Assembly: GCA_039720395.1 (NCBI GenBank)
Contig: CM077826.1
Span: 21,515,053-21,579,052, forward strand
Origin: Liquidambar formosana
Taxonomy: Eukaryota > Streptophyta > Magnoliopsida > Saxifragales > Altingiaceae
Direction of reading: 5' to 3'
DNA: 64,000 nucleotides
The notes beneath the pieces were generated by a model that saw only the letters and a program-made list of their open reading frames with translations, searched no databases and had not been told where the DNA came from. The translations under genes were made by a program, and so were the position numbers. Positions 12,744 through 24,640 of the stretch are shown here, piece by piece. Numbering within the stretch: the first letter of the stretch is position 1; every line of letters starts with the position of its first letter.

Positions 12744-12770
<27 letters not shown>
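12717..12770. repeat. (TA)n microsatellite in intron 2, copy A
   Basis: About 54 bp of alternating TA with one G interruption, followed by a T run. It lies in a roughly 490-bp stretch (12310-12800) of copy A intron 2 that copy B does not share. The rest of that stretch is AT-rich with a GTGTTTGGTAGGAGGG-like MITE-style opening near 12325. Confidence 0.85.
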
Positions 12771-12779
<9 letters not shown>

Positions 12780-14383
12780 TTTTGCAAGCGTGAGAAGAGA
12801 ACCAAAGTCACCTCCATTGGATTTCACTATACCAAAAATACAAATAAAAAATAAAAGAAGTAAATCAAGTGACGGATGAAGAGGATGCCCTGTAGATTAC
12901 TAAGGTTGAGTCACCGGTAACGATCAGAATGAAGAGAAACTAATTAGCAACAAACAACAATTTTTTTTTTTAAAAAAAATTATAAATATTCTTTACTTCT
13001 TTCTCACAGTAATCTTTTTAATAAAAAGACTTCTTACTTTATTCATGTTCATCATATGACCAGAAAAATTAAAAATAAAATAAAGATAATAGTTGAGCTC
13101 TAAGGTTCCTTTGGAGAGAGGAAACTAATAGGAGATGAGAGGGTTCCGATTTGGCGGCATCAAATTGTTTTCTTCGTTCCTCCTGATTTTTTAGGGCAGA
13201 TTTAATTTTTCATTACTGTTATTATATTATTATTTTTTTAGTAAACAAACCATGGCTTTGACGGTGGGCTTCTTCCGTTAAGCTAGAGAGTTAAGTTGGA
13301 CACATGGCACAAGATTAATGCAGTGACAGAAGAAGGGGATAGGAATTGGGGACAGAATTAAGATCTCAACTCCAATTAGGTCATCGTAATGTATAGAATT
13401 ACTGAATTAGTTGGCAGTATAATAAAGAAAAGAATGTGGCAATAATTAATTTCCCGTTTAGGTAATCAATATGGTCAGAACTAATTCACCTGATACTATT
13501 CTCTCCATTAACGTTTTGCCGAACCACGTATTGTAGTGCTCCGGACTCGACGTTATAAAGGGAACTGTTCAAAAACCGTAGTTCCAACGCCGAAATGAAA
13601 GGTATTCCAGAGCCGGTGTTTACAAGACACACATCTATGCTGTCCGTCGAGGAAATATGCATAATCTCGTAAAATACATTCATGTAGAAATCGTCCAGTT
13701 GAACTGTGTCCCATTTGTTAACCCCAAGGTATAGGTCGAACTCCGGGGCCTGATTTTTGCCATCATAATTCCCGTACATGAAGAAAGCTCTGATCAAATA
13801 CTTTTGGTATTTGCCTTGTTCAGGTTTCAGGTTATAGCAGTTCCTTGCTCCTTCGGGAAAACTTCTCACGTCGTCCATGGCCTTTTCAAAACCTGGGAAT
13901 TTGAATTCAGAGGGTTTCCAAATATTGTTCCCGGTATCTATAAATCCTGCATCTGGCTTGTAAAATATACCAGTTTCACTGTCATTGTAACCTACAGTCG
14001 CCCCACAGTCGATGCTAATGGAACCTTCAAGTTCTGATTGAGACAAAAGAGAGAGATGCAGTCAAAGAAATATATGCCAACTATAATTTTAACTCATAGT
14101 ATGTGTCATATATAGCCTAGCATAGTTACAATGTTGCATACAACATGCATGTTATTAATTAGAAAATAACACAATAAATTTTCACAGGCGCGGTTCAACG
14201 GCTGAAGTATACTCCAAATTGCCAAATCTTCAAGATTAATCGGTGTACTTACCGGGAATGTCAGTGCCAAGCCTCACTGGAATAAAGATGAGCCACACTG
14301 TCATAGCCGAAACCAACGTATATCCTCCACCCATGTTCATCTTTCCTAATGAGAAATATTTTTCTAGGTTGAGTGTTTTGAGC

Positions 14384-14392
14384 TATATAAAG
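14384..14392 (-). promoter_or_regulatory. Possible TATA box of receptor kinase copy A
   Basis: On the minus strand TTTATATAG lies about 44 bp upstream of the chosen ATG (14340), a short but possible distance for a TATA element and a short leader. Copy B has TTTATATCG at the same place. No transcript start is visible, so this rests on motif and position only. Confidence 0.3.
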
Positions 14393-14664
14393 TGATACAT
14401 ATGAACAAATGGAAGCCGTGGAAAATCCTGCACTCATATGGGCCCTAGTCCATGTAAGTGTGGGACCCACATGAGCCCCTTAGCATTTCCCATGTCGTTT
14501 TCATTACAGCCATGAGCCATCACTTAATTACGACATTAATTAGCCCAAAAAAAAAAAAAAAAAAAAAAATGCACTCTTATGAAGTTTTATGGAGAAACCA
14601 ATCACATTTTAATGGATTCCTTTGCGATAATGATTACGTTGTCACAAATTAGTGTTCACATCTC

Positions 14665-14939
14665 CACCAGAGCCTTGACAGCATACCGTACAACTAAAGA
14701 ATTAATTCAAATTGTAATCCAAAAGAAAAAAACAAAACAAAACCACCAGAGCCTTAACAGCATACCGTACAACTGAAGAATTAATTCAAATTGTAACCCA
14801 AAAGGAAAAAACAAAACAAAACCAAAAAAACTAATTTAAACCACCAGAGTCTTGACAGCATACCGTACAACTGAAGAATTAATTCAAATTGTAACGCAAA
14901 AGAAAAAAACAAAACAAAACCAAAAAAACTAATTTAAAC
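14665..14939. repeat. Promoter-proximal minisatellite, three units, copy A
   Basis: Three tandem units start at 14665 (79 bp), 14744 (98 bp) and 14842 (98 bp). Each contains CACCAGAGCCTTGACAGCAT, an ATTAATTCAAATTGTAA segment and an AACAAAACAAAACC tail; the first unit lacks the AAAAAAACTAATTTAAA end. It starts about 325 bp upstream of the gene's ATG. Copy B has two units. A single degenerate unit occurs at about 17265-17345. Confidence 0.9.
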
Positions 14940-15214
14940 CAATGGTTATCTCGTCCAATTACTGCATGTCAACTAATTTAGAACAATGGTTATTCTAAGT
15001 TGAATTTTTTAAAATTAATTTTAAAATTAATATGAATGGGAGGAAGGAGGAGCTATTCTTCCATTATAAGAAGCCAAGTATTGTCCAAAAATTATACTAT
15101 TACTTTATATTTGATAGTCCAAACATGCATAAGCATTTGTCAGTAGGAAGAGAGAGGAAAAAAATATACTCCATATATATTCGTGAAATCTTAAAGATTA
15201 ATCCGTGTATTTAA

Positions 15215-15351
15215 GGGGAATATCAATGGGACAGTGGCAAGCTCTTCCTTGGAGCTTGCTCATGATAGTCTGAATTGGCAAACATAACAATCACTGAAAT
15301 GGCGACTAGCCACACTATCATAGCCAAAGCCAATGTTTGCCGGCGACCCAT
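15215..15351 (-). pseudogene. Ghost exon 1 (signal peptide) of a lost receptor kinase, copy A
   Basis: The minus strand from 15351 reads MGRRQTLALAMIVWLVAIS then a hydrophobic stretch and NSDYHEQA. This resembles exon 1 at 29594-29720 (with NSDYHEQA) and the working exon 1 at 14253-14340. An in-frame TGA falls near the end of the exon. The donor that should follow ATTCCC has become CTTAAATAC, where the working gene has GGTAAGTAC. No exon 2 follows before the next gene's promoter. It marks a deleted tandem gene. Confidence 0.75.
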
Positions 15352-15792
15352 GCTGGTCTTTCCTAATCGAATTAGTTTTTCTTAGATTCAGACCTTATAA
15401 AAGAAGACTTGAACTCACTCGCCGGATTGAACCCCGTAGTATTAGAGTAAGAGGGAAGGTGAAGTCAGTCATAGGTTTGCTGTAGTCGAATATTAATCCT
15501 GTTCAGCCAAGATAGTAAGTATTTCTAAGAGACAGAGACAGAGAGAGACAGGGAGAGAGGACCAATCACATTAATTTAAATTAGGTAGATTACTATTGTG
15601 CATTGACAACACGCCCTTACAAGGTAATACATGTTCAAAAGAACTATGACAATCTTACATTGCTCCATTTTCATCGACTTGTGACACAACATTAGACCTA
15701 ACAAGCCACAACATTAGACCTATCACAATTACGTATAAGTTTTTCTCCACACAAAAAAAAAACACTTTTACTCACCCTTCCTAATTGATCGT

Positions 15793-17952
15793 CACTTTAA
15801 AAAAATCAGGCTTTTTAGGAAAGCTTATTGAATACTTTCATATCAATATATTTATTTTATTATTTCAATTTTGCCCTCAATTGTAGAAAGATTGAAAAAA
15901 GATTAAAAAAAAAAAAAAAACCCAATGAAGAGAGCTATTTTAAGAAATCAAATCAAAAGAATTGTTCACTTTTAGAATGGGACTATAATTTTGGAGCACC
16001 CAAAAAAAAAAATGAAACCAATAAAATAGGAAAGCATGAAGTATGTAATTATATATAATAGTGTGGTATCACAAGTCAATAGGAGTGAAGCAAAATAGAA
16101 TTGTGGAGTGAAGCAGAATAAGATTGTCGATCATACTAGATTTTGGTTCAACAATCTCACTTTATTTCACTTATATTGAATCATAAATCCGTGATACTAT
16201 GTTGTGGTATCACAGTTACAATAAGACTTACGCGTATCAATCCCTATCCGACATGACATTTATTAGAAATTAAGCGTGGTACTATATGTATACAATTAAT
16301 GATGTGCATATTGGAGTTTTGTATGGTGGGACCATACAAGGCTTTTGGTCAACACATAAAGAACACAGACATCACGCAAGAACTCAGCATTGAATCTGTA
16401 CTCGCAAATGACTCGAGACCATACAAGACTTGATTAGCCCTAAAAGGTCACAAGGTCTTTGCCGAAATGTAGAGGAAGTTGCATGAACAAGAAATTACCC
16501 CTAAGGATATGTTTGTTACGAGGGAACAAGAGAAGGAATGAAATGGTAATTTTATTTTCCAAAAAAAACTAAGTGTTTGGTTGTACAAGAGAATGGAATA
16601 GCTATTCCTTTGTAAGGGTTTATTCCTTTCAATGAGAAAATAGTCATTCCTTTCCAAATCAAAAGGAATGGCTTTTCCACTTTTCAAAGAGTAAAAATCG
16701 TTAAAAATGGATCTCACCTATGCTTTTTATTCTATTCCCACCCTTTAATTACCAAACATTAAGATGGAATGTCTATTCTTATTCTCATTCCATTCCCACT
16801 CTCATTCTATTTCATTCCCTCAAATCAAACGCAGCCTAAAGGTTTTGGTTTTGCCCCAATGGCGAGAAGGTTGCATTAGTTCTTGAAAATTAAAAGTCAC
16901 ACAAATGGGCCTAGTGGGAGACCACCCCGTTGACATGTCGATGAAACTTCTCTTTTTTTTGATAAACGAGCCTTAGATTAAGAAAAGGGAGAAACAAACA
17001 ACTGCTTCCATCCCCATCAGCTCTATCTACGAATACAACAATATCAGACAAAGAGGTGATGGGATGGAACCAAAGCAATTACAAAAACTTATCCATTGGA
17101 CAACGAATGGGTCACGCTACGTTATTCACCAGCCGAGGCACACACCTAGCAACCCGGCCCCAAGGGATTAATGGATTCCCTTGTGAAGTTTTAGAGAGAA
17201 ACCAATATCATTTAAATGGATTCCTTTGCTGTAATGATTACGTTCTCACAAAGTAGTGTTCACATCTCCGCCAAAGCCTTGACAATATACCGTACAATTG
17301 AGGAATTAATTCAAATTTGAACCAAAAAAAAAAAAAGAAACTAATTTAAATCAATGGTTATCGCGATCAATTAGTCAATTAATTCAATTCTACAATTTTT
17401 TGTGAGGGAATGTTAGAGTTTTTGAGTCAAATTAAATAAGGGACCTACACTCTTAAGATGGCCCCCATTAGAATTTGTTAATCTTCCAGAGGAGATTCAA
17501 AACGAATATTTGTTTGTTCAAAATCTTTAAGTGAAAAATGAGAAATTGACTTTTAAAGTCACTACATGTAGAGTTGGTTGAAGAATGGTAATAAAGTTTA
17601 TTACACATTAGAAAAAGAAGAACGCTTTAATGAGTTCATATATGCATACATTGTGCTTGGGATTGGGACCAAAGGGGTACCTAAATTTTGTGAAGGGAAA
17701 GACCTAGCCAAATTAGGGCTTGGACCAAAAACACGTGCTTGCCCGCCTAGGCCAAACCAGGTCAGGTAGGGTGTGTGTATTATTTTTAAGTAATTTAAAC
17801 AATTTAAAGTTCTAATTACCATGAATTTGTTATTACTAGCTAGTACAATCATGTTTGTGAATCTTAAACTCTACACATCATAAGTTAAGTTTTCGCATCA
17901 TATAGTTTGTTTAGTTGTGTACGTTTAAGAGAGAGAATAAGAATGCAGTGTT
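15793..17952. other. 2.16-kb block present in copy A, absent from copy B
   Basis: Copy B passes directly from the equivalent of 15793 to that of 17952 (near 62058), with GTCA/TTGCAGG sequence at the join. The block holds AT-rich intergenic sequence, an imperfect inverted structure around 16060-16210 (GTGGTATCACA at both ends), a Tourist-like MITE at 16505-16836, and 17160-17370, which resembles the upstream promoter region at 14580-14700. Promoter-like residue in the block suggests deletion from copy B rather than insertion in A. I see no gene. Confidence 0.7.
16505..16836. mobile_element. Tourist-like MITE (PIF/Harbinger type)
   Basis: The element starts GGATATGTTTGTTACGAGGG and ends CCCTCAAATCAAACGCAGCC, imperfect inverted termini with many GGAATG/CATTCC motifs inside. 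TAA lies on both sides (16502-16504 and 16837-16839), matching the 3-bp TTA/TAA target preference of PIF/Harbinger. It lies within the block missing from copy B, so no empty site is available. Confidence 0.6.
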
Positions 17953-18328
17953 GATTTGCAGGTACACAAATTACAATGCTTCTTTTGTGTCGCGCCGATC
18001 ATTATAGCTTGGAAGCTAGACATCCAAGTAACTCAAGCCATGCCATGGTGTGAAGGACTAAATCTGTCTTAAGGATATAGTGTTAAACACTAACCTTCTT
18101 AATCATCTAAATTATGTTTTATCAATTTCATTGATTTTCAGTTTTTTGTTATACAAACTTTGTCTCAAAACTTACTTTTCGTATCTATTTTATTATTCAT
18201 TTACTATTTAACATAATTACATAAGAAGCCATTGTTTTCTTACGAAATTAAGTTACATATACATGTAAGAGTAGTTGTTTAGTTTCAAAAACACACGAAA
18301 AAAAAAAAAAAAAAAAAAGAAAGAAAAA

Positions 18329-18588
18329 CTCCCTCTATTCCTAAATTATTGGCTTTCATTCCTTTTTAGGATGTTTCAAAATTATTGTCACATTCCAATA
18401 ATCAATGATTCTTCTTATTTCATCTCTTAAAATACCCTTAAAATGGTATTCTCATTTTTTTCAATGTTTTGTACACTTGAGAACAAAATTGAAATATCAA
18501 AACATATATATTGATGTGAAATAATTTACTATGATTTTCTAAAAAAATGTGTTTTTCCAAAGGGGACAGCCAATTAAGAATGGAGGAG
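18329..18588. mobile_element. Stowaway-like (Tc1/Mariner) MITE, copy A
   Basis: Ends CTCCCTCTATTCCTAAATT and, inverted, AATTAAGAATGGAGGAG, typical of plant Stowaway/Mariner MITEs. It shares its position with 62413-62673, so it inserted before the segmental duplication. The left TA in copy A has been lost in an A-rich run. Confidence 0.7.
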
Positions 18589-19233
18589 TACTAGCTAGTT
18601 TAGTAAGCTACTCACCCCTCATCTCACTTTGAAAATCCTCCATTCATTAAATGGCCTCACCCACAAGCATGCGAAAAGCAATCTCTAATTCATTATGACG
18701 TGTACAACAAAATTCGTAAATCACTACGAACACCTGTAGTAGGTGAATTGTGTCCGCCCTCTCACATTCAGCCATCACCCATTTCTCTCGCATTTAGTCG
18801 ACCATCCTGTTAGAGTTTGGAAGTTGAGAGAGGGAGCCAGTAAATTTTCTACCTAGACATAGACCTGCCAATCAATCGGATTTTGATCTTAATCTAATTT
18901 GAATCCAATCCGATTATTAAGATATGGTAAAAAAATTGTAATCCGTTAATATATTAATAATCTAAATCCGATAATCTATTAATTAACAAATCAAATATGG
19001 ATATTATCTACTTTAGTCCAATAAAAATCCGATCTGATATATTAAATAATATATTTTATTAATTGTTAGTTTACTACATATTTATGGTTCATATGAACAT
19101 GGTATAATAAAAAAATGTTGAAATTTATCTTCAAATTAAAAAATATATTTCATATGATTATAAAAATTTTATAAATTATATTTTTTTCTCTAAAATTCAT
19201 GTGAATTTTTTGTTAGCTATACCTTATGTGAGA

Positions 19234-20020
19234 TTATGGGATCCGATCGGATTGGATTTTTGAATCCAACATCGATCTAAAAATAACAAATTTGTAGTCT
19301 TGTAAGGTGGGACCTGAGATTGTACCATCAGAGTTAATATTAAAAAAAAAAAAAAAAAAAAAAACACAAAAAAAGAAGGTTAAGTATGCATAAGTTTGGT
19401 TGTCGCCAAAATGTACAGATGCATGAACAAGACTAGCTACCAAAAAAATTGGAAAAACAAGACTTAGCCATACGTGTCTTGCGCGCCCTAGAGACAGGCG
19501 TTTTAAATCTTGACCAGAAGTCACACCGATGATTAACCGAAAATAGAAAGAAGTCACGTCGATGGGTTTAGGCTACCAAATCCACTGGGCTAGTCACATG
19601 TGGATGAACATGCGTTGCTTGCGTCTAGAAAATGGAACCCATGGAGACTTGACTTACAGGTTAACCCATGGATGAACATGCCATACGTGTCTTGCGCGCC
19701 CACGAGGAGAGAAGTCACATCGATGATTAATGGGCAATAGAAAGAAGTCACGTCGATGGGTTTAGGTTATACCACTGTGACACGGTTGATGTAGTGTTAT
19801 AAGTCAATTGAAAAAAAAAAAAAAAAAAGATTATCATAGTATTTTTTGGTCTTATAATTTCATTTTTCTCTTTTTCTATTGGTCCGTAATATCATGTGGC
19901 GATGTCACAATTACATGAAAGACTCACTCGGCCTAGTCACATGTAGATGAACTTTCGTTGCTTGCGTCTAGAAAATGGAACCATGGAGACTTGACTTACA
20001 GGTCAACCGTACTGCTTGGG
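19234..20020. repeat. Local partial duplication at the right side of copy A
   Basis: The segment containing CATACGTGTCTTGCGCGCC, AAGTCACGTCGATGGG, the CTAGTCACATGT(G/A)GATGAAC motif and GGAGACTTGACTTACAGG occurs twice (about 19440-19665 and 19680-20010) but once in copy B (63540-63745). Between the repeats lies an AT-rich stretch 19765-19925 with TATCA(C/T) inverted ends that copy B lacks. The minus-strand frames here are not supported as genes. Confidence 0.6.
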
Positions 20021-20258
20021 TCAAGTGACAAATCTAGCTTAATACGCAAATCAATCGATCAATGCATTGAATTTTCAAATACCAAGTATAATTAGCAGGG
20101 GTGAATGAATAGGTTGCACTCGATTTTTATCCAATTAATATTTAAATAAAAAATAATATTCCGTAGTAACAATTAGAGAGATGTAAGTAAAAGATTACAG
20201 TTAAGCAATTCATGATATATATATAGAATCCCAAAAATAGATCAATTGGTATTGTTCA

Positions 20259-21579
20259 TTCAATATCATATATATGTTAGTATATATATTTGGGTGGGAG
20301 AGAGTATGCCACATGACACATCTTTCAAATATTTCTTACGCTTCAATTTGCCCTTTTTTTTTCTTCTTATTTTTATTTTTATTTTTAGTGTTAGTAAGTT
20401 ATCTATGGGTTTTCACTACATCTAAACTCTTTTTACTCAGAATTTTAAAATCACCAGTTAGTCAATACATTTTAAAGACGAATTAATATCTTCATGCAGT
20501 GAAGACAAATGGTATAGTCATAAAATCATCATTTTTGTTAATGCTCGGAGGTTTAAATACATTTTCCAAACATAGGGGATCAAAGTGTTTAAAAACAAAA
20601 GGTAAAAAATAAAAATAAAAATAAATCAAATGATCGTGATTTTCCAGACTTAATTCCTTGTCTTACATCAAGACTCCAAACTTCAATTTCACTCATTTAA
20701 TAAACGAACAAATCCAAACGGCTCGTTATTAAACTTGTTCATGAGCTATTTAGAACAGGCTTGTTTCATTTGGGGTCCTAATTCTAATGACGTATGTTGG
20801 GCCATGTATGTTGGGCCATGTTCAAAATATTTCTCCTCCTCACGTGATCAAAGATGACTCTAACCCTTCTAAACTTTTTATTTTATTTCTATCTATTTAT
20901 TTTTCCTCTTTTTTAGTGGTGACTAGTTTGAATGATTTTTTGGGGAAATTACAGATTGGTTTTGCTAAGGAAAATAATTACATTTCAATACGTTTGACTA
21001 TAAACTTAACTAACAATGACTAGTAACTGTAATTATTTGCCCTTAGCAGACCAATTTGTAATTTGGCCGCCCCCTCTTTTTCTCTTCGTCGTCTCTCTCT
21101 CTCTCTCTCTCTCTCTCAAAAGCAGTTTTAAAACCCAAGTCTCTGGTAACATGGTGACGAGGCAGGCTTTACCACCTAGGCACGTACGTAGTATCTTCCA
21201 TCGGGTTAAATGACCATTTTATTTCTTTGTGTTACCAAATATTTACTTTTTTTGAAGGAATAAAATCATTAATCCATTCCTTCCCTCGTTCCTTCAAACC
21301 AAATGTAGTCATGTAATTAATGATAACGTGTCAATTGCACATGATAAGCTTTAATTCCAATGTCTAATTGAAGACATGGAGATCATCAGAATCCATCCTT
21401 TGGCAAGAACTTTTCATTTTTTCGATGGAATTCCATTGTTTAGGCTATCAAAATAGCAATGTTCTCGCTTGAGTAAAGTGCTCCTCGTCGATTTTGCCTT
21501 ATTCTTGACATGTATTATTCATTTCTATGCTTAGTTTACATTTTTTTTTTGCCCCGACATGTATTATAATTAATTTCTA
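20259..21579. other. AT-rich intergenic sequence
   Basis: No gene is supported. There are many short homopolymer runs and a (CT)12-type microsatellite at 21092-21117. The region probably belongs to the array unit but the matching part of copy B lies beyond the window. Confidence 0.5.
21092..21117. repeat. (CT)n microsatellite
   Basis: Uninterrupted TC dinucleotides, about 13 units, in intergenic sequence. Confidence 0.9.
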
Positions 21580-22980
21580 TGTTTTTCTTTTTTGGCGAGG
21601 TAACTAATTCTAACATTAATGGCATCAGCACTTGGGTACATTTCCATCCATTTTTCTTTGCAAATTAATCTCTCTGCAAACCAGATGTAAAATTGTTCAA
21701 CAAAAAGAAAATATGATGATAATGTGATTTTACAAAAAATTAAAAAAGAGATATAGAGAACGAATAAATACGTAGGTACAAGTCTATAAGAGATGTTTAC
21801 AGACATTTAAAAATATGCTTTCACATGCTAATAGAGTACAAATAAATAATGAGAAAGAGAAAGTTTGTAACCCAACATACCAGCGTTACGCAATTTTGTG
21901 TCAAGACATTTGGCACAATGAAGGCATTTCCATGGAAGAGATTAATTATCCCAATTAATTGAGGTTAGGGTACTTACTTTTAACTCTCAAAATATGCTCG
22001 AATGCCTTTTGTAATTGCACTCTCACACAGAAATCCAATATTTAGTAGTTTTTATCCTTTAATTTCCTAGTGTATGTAGCATGCAGGCCTCTGGCCATGT
22101 GGCGTGGTTTATTAGTGTAGTAAGCTTCATAGTCAATTAATCTAGTTGTTTTAATCTAGTTTGTCTATTTTAAAACCTCTCGCAATATCTTCTCTAATTT
22201 GAACATTGTTTCCTTTCTATTTTGGTTAACTGATATTTGAAGTCCTCTTCGTTAAGGCAAGAAAAAGTGCCCATGAATGGTCGGTTGATCGGGTATCTTT
22301 GTGTAAAAAACAATCCAATCAAACGGACTATCCAAAAATACAGCCAATGTGGCTTTACTTTCATTTTCTTCTATCTATTATCCAAACTCTGTATCCTTGT
22401 GGCACTCGTATATATGTGGATTATATCATTGATTAATTGTACGGTCACCTAGTAAGAATTGTCAGCTCTCTCTAGAGATTCGGCCAACTCCCCGGGGCAG
22501 AGGAACAGAGCTAGGCATCCAAATGAAGATGTATGGGGTGTATATAGAAACCACATAAGTTCATTTTTAAGTAATTAAATAAAGAATGATTTTTCATGTC
22601 GTCATTTCAGGATTAGGTTTGGAATTTGATTAAGACCAAAGTTGGAATCTTCACAAAGTAAAATGTATCTACCAAGTGGGAAGTTTTAGTCGTACGTGAC
22701 AATGAGCCCTGCGAGTTGTGTGCCCCTCTCTCACGTCCAGCCATCACCCATTCACCCCTTCTCTCACGTTTAGCCGCCCCTCACGTTAGGGTTTGGTAGT
22801 TGAGAGGGGACTAAATTTTCCATTGTACTAAGATCATATATAGTGGTGCACATTGACGGGCTTTGGAGTCTTGTATAGTGGGACCAAAGATCGTACAGTT
22901 AGAGAATATCAAGAGAAAGTTGAGTCTGCATGGGTTAGGTCTTCGCCAAAATGTACAGACGCATGAACCGGGCTGTAGAC
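21580..22980 (-). pseudogene. Diverged remnant of the receptor kinase 3' flank and last intron
   Basis: Stretches match the gene 3' region in order: TACATTTCCATCCA... CTCTGCAAACCAGATG (as at 4030-4080), AACCCAACATACCAGCGTTA (as at 4775), GTATCCTTGTGGCACTC (as at 5430), AGAGCTAGGCATCCAAAT (as at 5520) and TTAGGTTTGGAATTTG...CTACCAAGTGG (as at 5637-5703). Exon 13 itself is missing. From 22690 it continues into sequence like 18740-18850 and 19290-19440. It is a shrunken, gene-less older copy of the array unit. Confidence 0.65.
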
Positions 22981-23599
22981 ATTAAAATTTTGTACAGCTC
23001 AAGACACCGTTGGATGGGTCAAATTGTAACGATCGAACCTCAAAACACGTTCAAATTTATGAGTTACGTAAAGAAATATAACTCTCTAAAAAAAAAATTT
23101 CCTTTGAAATTATAAAATATTTTATAGCTGCAGAACAGTGGCTAACCCAAAACTCATGTGAATATAGAATGCTCAACTCATTAAATAAAATTTAAATCAA
23201 TTTTAAATAAAATAAATGTACATGATAATCTCTCCAAATCTCGACCCCAATTCTATTATGTGCTTCCAACAACGATGACCTGAAAATATATTAGAGTGAA
23301 CGATAATAGTTGAAAATATTCCTATCCAACAAATAATGGTTCAAATATCACATGCAAATACACACATTTATATTTAAAAATAATAGATAAATGAAATAAT
23401 ACACACTCTAAATCATACACCTTATATATAATCCAACGATCAATAACAATTCAACTCTCAAATATATTGGCCATTAATAAAATCAATCATCATAATTTCT
23501 CATTTTAAATAATAGTATCAAAATAAGCATCACTCGTTGAACAAGAATTAAACCCCCTACCTCTTAGTATTCACGTGTCCGAGTTCTCCATTTATGTTC

Positions 23600-23765
23600 T
23601 CCATATTTTCTAAACAATATATATCTCTCTCTCTCTCATAAACTTTGCAACTCAAATATTGGTGTGTACAGCTAGCCAGCTAGCCATTTTCCAAAAACAA
23701 TATATCTCTCTCTCTCTCTCTCACATTTTTTGAACAATATCTCTCTCTCTCTCTCTCTCATGACC
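23600..23765. repeat. CT-rich microsatellite cluster
   Basis: Three blocks of CTCTCTCTCT separated by related sequence with TTTTCTAAACAATAT/TTTTGAACAATAT, so a short unit containing a CT microsatellite has been repeated. No gene is seen from 22981 to 23900. Confidence 0.7.
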
Positions 23766-23904
23766 CCCTAGATGAAAAACAAGCCTGATGATCCAACCTA
23801 TATAATGGCCCAACTCAGCAAGTAATCCAAGTCATTAACAAGTTATGTGTCAAGGTAGCTCATCGCATTTGCCTGGGCCCATGTGTGACACATGTCATCA
23901 TTAT

Positions 23905-24640
23905 GAGGTCCAAATCACCTCATGAGAAAGTCCACTCATGTAAATATTGACTCCCATAATTTGAGAAAATTTATGGGAGAATGAGGAAATGATGGGTCAA
24001 AATAAAAGTAACTCCAAATAAAGGTCAAATATCTCTTATTCCATTTAAAATGATAATAATGAATTTTAATCCCCAAAAGAAGGGATCTAACATATGTCAT
24101 TTTATAATAACCATTTTGCCTTCCTTATTTTTTATTTTTTTATCCCACCAAAATACCCTTCTCACATGAAACTAATCTCTTCTCTCCTAATTTAAAAGTC
24201 TCAAAATAAAATTCAAAAAAACCAATCATATATATATATTTCAACTAGAATAATAATATATACATTTGGATTTAAAAGTTTTTTTTTTTTTTTTTTTTTT
24301 TTTGCCTTTTTCTCAATACATAGGAGAAATATTAGTTAAATTTTCTTTAATAAGGAGAGATGAGAACAATCTGATAGGATTTAGGTTGGGTAAAAAGAGA
24401 AATTTTGTTACTTAAATTGTATAATATATGGACATTTGACCCTAAATCCTCTGTATTTGGAATTAAAATTCATTATTGCCACTTTGAAAGAAATATGAGA
24501 GTTTTATCCTTCTTTTAAGGATTACTTTTATTTTAACCCACTGTTTTGTCATTTTCCCAAAATTTATCCCTCCACATTTGGAAACTTTTCAACAAGGACT
24601 TCCATAAATTTCAAATTCACCCAAATGAAGGAGAAAATCC
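23905..24640. mobile_element. Putative foldback element (MITE-like)
   Basis: The two halves are imperfect inverted copies. GGGTCAAAATAAAAGTAA near 23995 pairs with the reverse complement of TTACTTTTATTTTAACCC near 24525. GATAATAATGAATTTTAAT near 24051 pairs with ATTAAAATTCATTATTGCC near 24462. A T27-type run and AT-rich loop lie between. The exact ends and target duplication are unclear and no empty site is in the window. Confidence 0.5.

Larger units (their letters stand above)
4860..14340 (-). pseudogene. Malectin-like/LRR receptor-like kinase, copy A, with 1-bp frameshift in exon 3
   Basis: Thirteen exons were placed by GT-AG sites and phase: 14253-14340, 13490-14033, 11714-12214, 9636-9768, 9225-9296, 8302-8373, 8141-8221, 7740-7894, 6601-6821, 6340-6466, 6152-6214, 5847-6036 and 4860-5289. 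The order encodes signal peptide, malectin-like domain (exons 2-3), the NWQGDPCVP region, LRR exons of 72, 72 and 81 nt, a membrane span (exon 8), then kinase with [23 protein letters not shown] and DPE. The family senses extracellular signals and phosphorylates on Ser/Thr in the cytosol. Exon 3 is 501 nt against 500 in copy B: TCTTGAAA at 11755-11762 replaces TCTGAAA. The frame then meets TAA at 11734-11736, giving about 370 residues with no anchor or kinase. All other exons and splice sites look intact, so the defect may be recent or a sequencing error. Confidence 0.85.
1..20258. repeat. Segmental tandem duplication, copy A
   Basis: This segment aligns collinearly and in the same orientation with 38848-64000. 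The opening bases of the window recur at 38848, and the last bases of the window match about 20249-20258. Exons, introns and flanks are all shared, with scattered substitutions and many insertion differences. Both copies are still homologous where they leave the window, so the true unit is longer. It contains the frameshifted receptor kinase gene and its 5' and 3' flanks. Confidence 0.95.
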
